NCBI GenBank assembly: GCA_046756445.1
Contig: JBHHWI010000008.1
Coordinates: 1-51,414 of the forward strand
Source: JACZWL01 sp046756445
GTDB taxonomy: Bacteria; Pseudomonadota; Gammaproteobacteria; Steroidobacterales; Woeseiaceae
Direction of reading: 5' to 3'
Length of the DNA stretch: 51,414 bases
Shown here: one piece after another, positions 8,897 to 16,302 of the stretch
Position numbering within the stretch: position 1 is the stretch's first letter
Layout: every line of letters begins with the position of its first letter
Made by a program: the position numbers and the translations under genes
The notes under the pieces: model-generated
Told to the model about the DNA's origin: nothing
What the model saw: the letters and a program-made list of their open reading frames with translations, nothing else
Database searches by the model: none

Positions 8897-9898
8897 TCAG
8901 GGCAGTGAAACCGAGCCGTGGCCTGCGATCTCGGGAATGCGTGCCTGCTCGGCGCGGTTTCGAAAAAAGCCGGAAAGGCTGTATTTTGCGAGCTTGTTCA
9001 GGTCGTACTCGCTTTCATTGACGATAGCGTCCGCCGCCAGGATTGCGCTTCGAACCGCTGGTCCAATGCCCTCGCCCATATCGACCGAAGCCAGTCCCAC
9101 CGCGTCGCCGACGATGAAGGCGTTTTCGGTTCGCACGACATCGACGCTTCCACGCAGGTAATAGCTGTAGCCGGTCGGGTCGTACCGCGCATCGTGGACG
9201 AGTGCCTCTTCTGCGAGCTTTCTCGTGAATCCGGACCAGTAATCTTTCAGGTGGCCTCCGCCGGTTCTGATTTTCTCCGCCTTACCGCCGAGCCCGACGT
9301 TGATATACCCGTTTGCCTTGGGCACATACCACGCATAACCTGGTAGTCCCTCCCTGAAAAACCACAGATGGCATTCCTCGTTATTCCAGTCGTAGGGAAA
9401 CTCCCGTTCATACGTCGCAATCTGGAGTAGCTTCGCCCGCGGGTTCAGGTCACGAAAGAACGCGCGGTAAACCGGACATCGGGTTCCACCCGCGCCGACA
9501 AGATATTTGCAGCGATAGGCACCGTCCACGATGTATGAACCGTTTCGCCTTTCGATCTTCTTTACCCTATGCTCACGTACGGGCGCGCCGGAGCGCTTCA
9601 GCAGGAACTCGTCGAACTCGAAACGACGTATGGAGTGTTGCGTCGTCTTTTTCGCGAAATTGAAATATCGGAAATGAAAGTGCAGTTTGTTGAAGCTCAT
9701 GAAACTGTGCGGATAGGCATCGATGTCAAGCTCGAGATCGTCGATAACCTCTGGCGTAACCCAACCGGCGCATAGTTTGGTTCTGGGAAAAACCGCACGA
9801 TCGAGGACAACCAGATCGACTCCCGCCTGCCGCAGCTTCCAGGCACACGTCGAGCCGGCCGGCCCGCCCCCAACGATGACTGCGTCGACCTTCTGCAC
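8897..9898 (-). CDS. FAD-dependent oxidoreductase, geranylgeranyl reductase family
   Basis: Flavoprotein of about 333 residues. The Rossmann motif is VIVGGGPAGSTCAWKLR at the N terminus, followed by the substrate-side segment FPRTKLCAGWVTPEV. The second FAD motif is near residue 260 (AFIVGDAVGLASVDMGEGIGPAVRS), typical of geranylgeranyl-reductase-like enzymes that reduce or oxidise lipid double bonds. I place the start at the GTG at 9898, five bases after the stop of the cyclopropane synthase gene; an ATG at 9949 would overlap that gene by 46 bp. The pairing with a cyclopropane synthase suggests it modifies a fatty acyl chain, but the actual substrate is unknown. Confidence 0.8.
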   Translation of the reverse strand: MQKVDAVIVGGGPAGSTCAWKLRQAGVDLVVLDRAVFPRTKLCAGWVTPEVIDDLELDIDAYPHSFMSFNKLHFHFRYFNFAKKTTQHSIRRFEFDEFLLKRSGAPVREHRVKKIERRNGSYIVDGAYRCKYLVGAGGTRCPVYRAFFRDLNPRAKLLQIATYEREFPYDWNNEECHLWFFREGLPGYAWYVPKANGYINVGLGGKAEKIRTGGGHLKDYWSGFTRKLAEEALVHDARYDPTGYSYYLRGSVDVVRTENAFIVGDAVGLASVDMGEGIGPAVRSAILAADAIVNESEYDLNKLAKYSLSGFFRNRAEQARIPEIAGHGSVSLP

Positions 9899-9903
9899 GA
9901 GTA

Positions 9904-11139
9904 TCAGCCCTTGGTGGCATCCGGTGCATATTGATATCGCCTGCTCCACGGAACATCATTGTTGCCGTGCGGTGCGAACAGGACCTGATAGAGCTGAAGG
10001 GTACCTGACCGAAATGCGGCGGACGACCCCGCGAGATACAAGCGCCAGGCCCGCATGAACTCTTCGTTATACATGTCCGCCACTTGGTCACTGACTTTCT
10101 CGAAATTCTGCAACCAGTCACGGCATGTGCGCGCGTAATGCAGGCGCAGGTTTTCGACATCGACTACCGAGAATCTGTGTGGCTCGAATATTGAGGTAAT
10201 CTCCCCGAGACTCGGCACATAACCGCCGGGGAAGATACGTTTGGTGATCCAGGGATCCACCGGTCGCGGATGGCTTCGCCCGATCGAGTGGATCAACCCG
10301 ACTCCGTTCCGCTTCAGGCAGCGGTCGATCAACCTGCCGAGTGCGTGGTAATTCCTGCGCCCGACGTGCTCGAGCATACCGATCGATACAAATACGTCGC
10401 ACTCATCCGAAATCGTACGGTAGTCGTCCTCGACAAACTCCACACGGTCATCAAGCCCACGGGCTGCCGCCTTTTTCCGGGCATAGGCTACCTGTTCATG
10501 GGAATTGTTGTAGGCCTTGACCTTCACGCCATAATGCTCGGCCATGTGCATCGCCAGCGCACCCCAGCCGCAACCGGCCTCGATGACTTGCTGCCCCGGC
10601 TTCAGATCCAGCTTGCGACAGACGTGATCAAGCTTTGCGAACTGCGCCTCCGCCAGGGTCGCCTCGGTGTTGTCATAGTAGGCACAGGTATAAACCATGC
10701 GCTCGTCCAGCCACATTTCGTAGAAGTCGTTGCCGAGATCATAGTGGTGATGGACGTTGTCTCTCGAGCGAGCCAGCGTATTGCCGCGAATAGCCCTGAG
10801 CAGCGAGCGAAAACGATCGAAGTAGTAACTACCGTATCCGCTGCCGGTCACCGCGCCAGCGGCCTCGTTCAACAAATCGAGCAGGTTTCCGTGAATCCTG
10901 ATCTTGCCTTTGCTATAGCCTTCGCCAAAGCCGACGGACTGGAAAAAGAGCAGGTCCAGCAGTGCGGAACGATCCAGAAACTCCAAGACACCGACTGGCG
11001 CGCCATCGGCGAAATAGAACTCGTGGCCGTCCCAGAGTTTCAGGGCAATTCGCGGATTGCCGACAAACTTCATGATCCAATTGGCGGCCAGGCGATCGAA
11101 CTCGTATACAGGAACTGGTTGTTTGACATGGACTTCCAA
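9904..11139 (-). CDS. cfa: Cyclopropane-fatty-acyl-phospholipid synthase family methyltransferase
   Basis: SAM-dependent lipid methyltransferase of the CFA/mycolic acid synthase family, about 411 residues. The family N-terminal domain is followed by HHHYDLGNDFYEMWLDERMVY, the SAM-binding motif VIEAGCGWGALAMHMA, and ISIGMLEHVG-type residues (here FVSIGMLEHVGRRNY) that line the active site. The C terminus RLYLAGSSAAFRSGTLQLYQ is diagnostic. Known members add a methylene bridge to cis double bonds of phospholipid acyl chains. The start is uncertain: TTG at 11139 has GAGG eight bases upstream, whereas the upstream ATG at 11253 lacks a ribosome site and its extra residues look unlike the family. 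The flavoprotein gene follows directly. Confidence 0.88.
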   Translation of the reverse strand: MEVHVKQPVPVYEFDRLAANWIMKFVGNPRIALKLWDGHEFYFADGAPVGVLEFLDRSALLDLLFFQSVGFGEGYSKGKIRIHGNLLDLLNEAAGAVTGSGYGSYYFDRFRSLLRAIRGNTLARSRDNVHHHYDLGNDFYEMWLDERMVYTCAYYDNTEATLAEAQFAKLDHVCRKLDLKPGQQVIEAGCGWGALAMHMAEHYGVKVKAYNNSHEQVAYARKKAAARGLDDRVEFVEDDYRTISDECDVFVSIGMLEHVGRRNYHALGRLIDRCLKRNGVGLIHSIGRSHPRPVDPWITKRIFPGGYVPSLGEITSIFEPHRFSVVDVENLRLHYARTCRDWLQNFEKVSDQVADMYNEEFMRAWRLYLAGSSAAFRSGTLQLYQVLFAPHGNNDVPWSRRYQYAPDATKG

Positions 11140-11310
11140 GATCAATACCTCTTGTGAAGATTCTTGCGTCGGGTCGTGTCTTCTTATGAAATCCCGATCT
11201 TTTGTCCTGCAAGTTTGGCATTTGTGTGCCAGATCGACAAGCATCATTGGCACATCACGACCATATGGAAGCCTATCAGGGCCGGCCGGGATTGGTATTT
11301 CGGCTCATCC

Positions 11311-12261
11311 CTACTCGCCCCTGACGATGATCGAGAAGCCGTCGAACTCGTACTCCCGGTTGCCATCGGTGATTACATACTCGGCCGTGTCCGCCTCGAT
11401 CTTCGCAAACGCCCGACCGAGCGCTGTCATGTAGCCGCCCTCGACTACCGGCACGTTGTGCGATGTGACGGCGATATCGATTTCACCTGCGAGACCGGCC
11501 AGTCGCGCCGCGCTCTGTGCATAGTCGTCGAAATTCGACTCGTCGAGATGCGCATAAAGCGGCGCCAGATAGAATGTATCCCCTGTAAACAGGATCCGGT
11601 TCTCCCGGTCGATCAGACAGATCGAATCCGGTGCATGGCCCGGCGTTTCGAGAATTGTCAGCCTCCGCCCGCCGACATCGATTGTCTCGCCTTCGGCTAT
11701 GTGCCTGCTGACCGCGAATGGATGGCTGTGATATTCGTCCCTGGCAAATCCGTCGGGAAGCGATTTCCAGATCCAGCCTTCGCCGACGAATTCCGCCACA
11801 TCCGCATTCGGGAGACCCAACGCGCGGCCGCGCGTGAATTCGGTGTCCATCGCATAAACCGTTTCGAACTGATGGTTTCCGCCAATATGGTCGTAGTGGC
11901 TATGCGAATTGAGGACGATGACATCCAGATCGGTCAACCGCTCCACCACGCTACGCATATCGCCGATACCGAGGCCGGTATCAAATAGCAGCGCGGTGTT
12001 CTCGCCGGTTATCAGGAATGAAATGACTTCTTCAAACTGACCCGGCTCGTAGATGGCGAAGACGCCGTCCAGTATCCGGTACACCTCGAACCAGTCACCA
12101 TCGACCGCAATCCGCTCGTACCGGCTCCATTCGGGCCGCGGCAGCTTATCCCACCAGCTGTCCGTATCGGTGCCACGATTCTCCACCAGTGGGCGATCCG
12201 GCGTACATGCGGGCAGCAACGCAACCAGGAGGACGACCAGGACAGTTTTCAGCTTTTTCAC
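11311..12261 (-). CDS. Metallo-beta-lactamase-fold lipoprotein hydrolase
   Basis: A 316-residue lipoprotein with a lipobox LLPAC near residue 19, so it is exported and lipid-anchored. The metal-binding motif HSHYDH is near residue 120, later ligands are in ETPGHAPDSICL and FTGDTF, and a C-terminal His lies in VTSHNVPV, giving a full two-zinc MBL-fold set. These folds serve hydrolases for lactones, thioesters, beta-lactams and others; the substrate here is not assignable. ATG at 12261. It is divergent from the small acyltransferase gene across a 231-bp spacer in which I see no clear operator or RNA. Confidence 0.82.
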   Translation of the reverse strand: MKKLKTVLVVLLVALLPACTPDRPLVENRGTDTDSWWDKLPRPEWSRYERIAVDGDWFEVYRILDGVFAIYEPGQFEEVISFLITGENTALLFDTGLGIGDMRSVVERLTDLDVIVLNSHSHYDHIGGNHQFETVYAMDTEFTRGRALGLPNADVAEFVGEGWIWKSLPDGFARDEYHSHPFAVSRHIAEGETIDVGGRRLTILETPGHAPDSICLIDRENRILFTGDTFYLAPLYAHLDESNFDDYAQSAARLAGLAGEIDIAVTSHNVPVVEGGYMTALGRAFAKIEADTAEYVITDGNREYEFDGFSIIVRGE

Positions 12262-12492
12262 CAGACTCTCCGTTTTCGGCTAACTGTAGCAGAATCCACC
12301 GTCGTCAAAACCGCGGTGCTTTTGTACTGTCGGAACAATCCGGCTAGTCTTTCGGAAACATCCGCGGGCGCAAATATTGAGCGCGAGTATGGAAATGAGC
12401 CTGCTCGATGGCCCGCCAGGGCGGTGCTTGATCTGGACTGCGGCCATCTGCATCGCAGTCGCGTCGGGCGCCGTAGAGATGAAGGACCTTTC

Positions 12493-13059
12493 TTGATTCT
12501 GAACAAGATTGCCGACGCCATATTGAAGATCTCCGGCTGGAAGATTGAGGGCTCCGTGCCGGCACTCGACAAGGCCGTCTATATCGCGGCACCGCACACG
12601 TCGAACTGGGACGGGTTCTGGCTCATTGTCGCGAAGATCGCTTTCGGCCTCGAGGCAAAATTTCTGGCAAAGCACACGCTGTTCTGGTGGCCGTTGGGGG
12701 CAATCCTGGCACGCCTGGGGGCGATACCGATCGACCGCAGCCGCGGCGCCGGCATCGTCGGCGAGCTGATAGAGAGGTTCCGCCAGAACGACCGACTGGC
12801 CCTGGCGCTGGCGCCCGAGGGCACGCGCAGATGGATGCCCTACTGGAAGACCGGTTTCTACCGGGTCGCCGTCGGGGCCGAAGTGCCTATCGTGCTGGGG
12901 TTCATCGATTACGGCAGCAAGAAGATGGGAATCGGAGGTACGTACGAGCCCACGGGTGATCAGGAAAAGGATCTGGACTACCTGCGGAAATTCTACTCCC
13001 GGTTCACGCCGTGCCGGCCCGAAAACATGGGACCGGTCGCATTTCCGCCGGGGAATTGA
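12493..13059 (+). CDS. Short lysophospholipid acyltransferase (PlsC-like)
   Basis: A 188-residue soluble-looking member of the glycerolipid acyltransferase family. The catalytic HX4D motif is HTSNWD and the substrate motif is APEGTRRW, with IPIDRS between them; these are motifs I, III and II of the PlsC family. The protein is shorter than standard PlsC and lacks an obvious N-terminal membrane span. The start is TTG at 12493, with AAGGA six bases upstream; the frame is open earlier, but that stretch has no family similarity. It probably acylates a lyso-lipid; which one is unknown. Confidence 0.82.
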   Translation: MILNKIADAILKISGWKIEGSVPALDKAVYIAAPHTSNWDGFWLIVAKIAFGLEAKFLAKHTLFWWPLGAILARLGAIPIDRSRGAGIVGELIERFRQNDRLALALAPEGTRRWMPYWKTGFYRVAVGAEVPIVLGFIDYGSKKMGIGGTYEPTGDQEKDLDYLRKFYSRFTPCRPENMGPVAFPPGN

Positions 13060-13224
13060 CGGTTATGTAAAACTGCTGCGTGACCTGCTGTCATATGCCG
13101 TAACGTGGCGTGCAACTCAGAATCGATGTCAACCTGATGGACGGTTCGGGCGTTTCTACGGCGTGGCGGTGAAAGTCCGGCCGGCACAAGAACAGCCGTG
13201 GGTTAACCAGACGAGGCACCAGCG

Positions 13225-14910
13225 ATGCGGACAGATCGGCGAGAGGATCGAACCACGAAATCACTGTATTGCCGCTGGCAAAAGCCGGCATCGGTGACTG
13301 TCTGGATTTTCCTGCTGAGCGCCTGCGGCGGCGGTGGTTCCGCCACGCCGGGTGGCCCGCCGCCTCCGCCACCTCCGCCGCCGATCACTAAGGCGCAGGC
13401 GTTCCAGTTCCTGAACCAGGCGACGTTCGGCGCGACCGAGGCCGCGGCGCAGCAGCTTATCAACATCCGTCATGCCGCCTGGCTCGACCAGGAGATGACG
13501 AGGGCGTCGTCACTGCAGTTGCCGTTCATCCAGTCTCTGCCGCGGCCGCAAAACGTGGCGCAGCTGCATGTGGACCGGGTCGACATCTGGTTCCGCAATG
13601 CACTACACGGAACTGACCAGCTGCGCCAGCGTGTCGCATTCGCGCTATCCGAGATCCTGGTCGTGTCGCAGTTGGGGGCACTGAATCAGGCGCCGTACTC
13701 GGTCGCAGGCTATTACGACCTGCTCGCGCGCAACGCGTTCGGCAACTACCGGCAGCTTCTCGAGGAGGTCACCCTACACCCGGCAATGGGTGTCTATCTC
13801 AGCATGCTCGGCAACGAGAAGCCCAATCCGGCACTGAACATTCGCCCCGACGAAAACTATGCGCGTGAACTCATGCAGTTGTTTTCGATCGGCCTGGTCG
13901 AGCTGAACAACGACGGTAGTCCCAGGCTGGATGCGCAAAACCAGCCGATCCCGACCTATACCCAGGAAATCATTGAGGGCTTCGCCCACGTGTTCACGGG
14001 TTGGAACTATGCCGGCGCACCGGGTTTTCACCAGGCCAGGCAAAATGACTTTAATCAAACGGTGCCGATGCAGCTCTATCCTGCGTTCCACGACACCGGT
14101 GCGAAGACGCTTTTGAACGGCGTGGTCCTGCCCGCCGGCCAGGGCGGCGAGCAGGACCTGCGCGATGCTCTGGACAATGTCTTCAATCACACCAACGTGG
14201 GTCCGTTCGTGTCCATTCGCCTCATACAGCGGCTGGTCACCAGCAATCCGTCCCCGGGCTACGTCGATCGGGTCGCCAGCGTCTTCAACGACAACGGCTC
14301 GGGCGTGCGCGGCGACCTCGGCGCCGTTGTGCGGGCGATCCTGATGGACGCGGAGGCCAGGCCCGACACGCCAATGGATCTCGACGGCAAGTTGAAGGAG
14401 CCGCTACTGAGGCTCACTCAGCTCTGGCGAGCGTATGACGCTTCGTCGCGAAGCGGTCGGTATCCGTTTTTCGGCGTTTTTGTCGTGTTCGGCCAGGGAC
14501 CCCTGCAGTCGCCTTCCGTTTTCAACTTCTTCAGCCCGTTTTATGCGCCCCCCGGCGAGATTCGCAACAGCAACCTGGTTGCGCCGGAAATGGAGATCGC
14601 GACCGAGTACCTCAACACCTACGTAACCAACTACATGTTATTCCAAACATTCGTCAACAACTCGGCAAACACGAGTGCAGGCGATGACGACGTCCTGATC
14701 GACATCGGTTCAGAGATGGCGATTGCGGCCAACATCGACGGCTTGATCGACCTGGCCGCCGGCAAGCTCCTGGGTGGCCAAATATCCGACACCTTGCGTA
14801 CGGAGATCGCCGGCATGCTCAACCTCATTCCGGAAACGGATACTGCTGTCCGGGCGGCCGAGACCATCTATTTCATCGTTACGTCGCCGGAATATGCGTA
14901 TCAGCGCTAG
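13225..14910 (+). CDS. DUF1800 lipoprotein
   Basis: A 561-residue DUF1800 protein. The N terminus carries a basic region, a hydrophobic stretch and a lipobox-like LLSAC, then Gly-rich and a run of nine prolines before the domain begins at about residue 55 (FLNQATFGATEAAAQQL). Further family segments are ENYARELMQLFSIGL and PSVFNFFSPFYAPP. DUF1800 genes are nearly always followed by a DUF1501 gene, as here 16 bp downstream, and the pair is thought to act outside the cytoplasm; no biochemical role is established. ATG at 13225 with GAGG about eight bases upstream. The 165 bp before it hold no visible gene. Confidence 0.88.
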   Translation: MRTDRREDRTTKSLYCRWQKPASVTVWIFLLSACGGGGSATPGGPPPPPPPPPITKAQAFQFLNQATFGATEAAAQQLINIRHAAWLDQEMTRASSLQLPFIQSLPRPQNVAQLHVDRVDIWFRNALHGTDQLRQRVAFALSEILVVSQLGALNQAPYSVAGYYDLLARNAFGNYRQLLEEVTLHPAMGVYLSMLGNEKPNPALNIRPDENYARELMQLFSIGLVELNNDGSPRLDAQNQPIPTYTQEIIEGFAHVFTGWNYAGAPGFHQARQNDFNQTVPMQLYPAFHDTGAKTLLNGVVLPAGQGGEQDLRDALDNVFNHTNVGPFVSIRLIQRLVTSNPSPGYVDRVASVFNDNGSGVRGDLGAVVRAILMDAEARPDTPMDLDGKLKEPLLRLTQLWRAYDASSRSGRYPFFGVFVVFGQGPLQSPSVFNFFSPFYAPPGEIRNSNLVAPEMEIATEYLNTYVTNYMLFQTFVNNSANTSAGDDDVLIDIGSEMAIAANIDGLIDLAAGKLLGGQISDTLRTEIAGMLNLIPETDTAVRAAETIYFIVTSPEYAYQR

Positions 14911-14926
14911 GCAGCGGAGGGAAGTC

Positions 14927-16279
14927 ATGACAGCCATCAACCGACGCGAGTTCATCAAGGCAAGTAGTGCCGGCGCTGCCGCATTCGCAGCCTGCCCGGG
15001 CGCCGCGTTCTCACAGGTCATCGGCACGAATGCGCCGTTCCCCGATTACAAGGCCCTGGTATGCGTCTTCCTGTTCGGCGGAAACGATTCCTTCAACATG
15101 CTGGTACCGCGCAGCGCTGCCGAGTACAACGTCTATGCCGCATCGCGTCAGAACATGGCGATCCTGCAGGCCGATCTGCTGCCGATTAATCCATTGACGC
15201 CGGATGGCGCTCTGTACGGCCTGCATCCCATGATGCCCGAGGTACAGACGCTGTTCGGGTCGAGTCGCGCCGCGTTTGTGACCAATGTCGGCCCCCTGAT
15301 CGAGCCGACGACCAAAGCCCAGTACCAGGGCCGGTCGGTCCTGCTGCCGCCACAACTGTTCTCGCATAACGATCAGCAGGATCAGTGGAACTCCCTGAGG
15401 GGCCTGACGCCTGGCAAGACCGGCTGGGCCGGCAGGATCGCTGATCTGATACGCACGAATGTCGCGAATCAACAAATGGCCACAAACGTTTCCCTGTTCG
15501 GCAGCACCCTGCTCCAGTCGGCTGACCAAACCGTGGCCTACGTGATGGGTGACGACGGGCCCATACAGTTTGCCGGATTCGACAACACTCAGGGCGGCCA
15601 GGCTCAACGAGCGGCCTTCGAAGCCGTGTTGAATGCAAATTACAGCTCGATCTACGAGCGCGGCTTCGTGGAGGTGCAAAAACGTGCCGTCGCATCCGCC
15701 GACCTGATTGCCGGTGCGCTCAATAACGCGCCGCCGCTCAATACCGTCTTTCCGAACGGAGAATTAGGTCGTCAGCTCAACACCGTTGCGCGGCTGATTG
15801 CAGTGCGCGACCAGCTGCAGATGCAACGGCAGATCTTCTTCGTCGCAACAGGTGGATTCGATTCGCATGACGACCAGTTGCAAAATCAGCCCGGCCTGCT
15901 CGGCGGCGTAAGCCAGGCCATGTCGGCATTCTACGACGCGACGGTTGAGCTCGGTGTGTCCGGCATGGTGACGAGCTTCACGCAATCGGATTTCGGCAGA
16001 ACCCTGACCTCCAACGGTGACGGCACCGACCACGCCTGGGGCGGCAATCAGCTGGTCATCGGGGACGCCGTGGCGGGCCGCGAGATGTACGGCAGTTACC
16101 CGCTGCTCCAGATCGACGGACCGGATGACGTCGGCGGCGGCCGGATAATCCCGACCCTGTCTGCGGATCAATATTCCGCGACCCTGTCCAAATGGTTCGG
16201 CATCCCTGACGCCGACCTGTCGATCGTCGCACCGCATATTGATAACTTCGTGCAAAGAGACTTAGGATTCCTGCTTTAG
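14927..16279 (+). CDS. DUF1501 protein with Tat signal
   Basis: A 450-residue DUF1501 family protein. The N terminus has a twin-arginine signal (INRREFIKASSAGAAAF), so it is exported folded. The mature domain opens with ALVCVFLFGGNDSFNMLVPRS and ends with the family features DFGRTLTSNGDGTDHAWGG and a C-terminal KWFG segment. DUF1501 proteins are distantly related to the alkaline phosphatase/sulfatase fold, but no reaction is known. ATG at 14927 has GGAGG six bases upstream. It sits between its usual partner DUF1800 and a PQQ dehydrogenase, and all three products are predicted to be exported. Confidence 0.88.
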   Translation: MTAINRREFIKASSAGAAAFAACPGAAFSQVIGTNAPFPDYKALVCVFLFGGNDSFNMLVPRSAAEYNVYAASRQNMAILQADLLPINPLTPDGALYGLHPMMPEVQTLFGSSRAAFVTNVGPLIEPTTKAQYQGRSVLLPPQLFSHNDQQDQWNSLRGLTPGKTGWAGRIADLIRTNVANQQMATNVSLFGSTLLQSADQTVAYVMGDDGPIQFAGFDNTQGGQAQRAAFEAVLNANYSSIYERGFVEVQKRAVASADLIAGALNNAPPLNTVFPNGELGRQLNTVARLIAVRDQLQMQRQIFFVATGGFDSHDDQLQNQPGLLGGVSQAMSAFYDATVELGVSGMVTSFTQSDFGRTLTSNGDGTDHAWGGNQLVIGDAVAGREMYGSYPLLQIDGPDDVGGGRIIPTLSADQYSATLSKWFGIPDADLSIVAPHIDNFVQRDLGFLL

Positions 16280-16285
16280 GGCATC

Positions 16286-16302
16286 GGGGAATCACTGACA
16301 TT
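16286..16302 (+). promoter_or_regulatory. Ribosome site and putative ATT start of the PQQ dehydrogenase
   Basis: GGGGA (16286-16290) lies nine bases before the codon ATT at 16300-16302, the first codon of a segment that reads as a complete export signal. From the preceding in-frame stop (16243-16245) to 16572 the frame contains no ATG, GTG or TTG. ATT is a rare but documented initiator (infC). The location, 20 bases after the DUF1501 stop, is exactly where an operon start is expected. Confidence 0.55.

Noticed and set aside
10270..11157. Open plus-strand frame opposite the cyclopropane synthase gene
   Set aside because: The minus strand carries all methyltransferase motifs; the plus frame has no ribosome site or recognisable domain.
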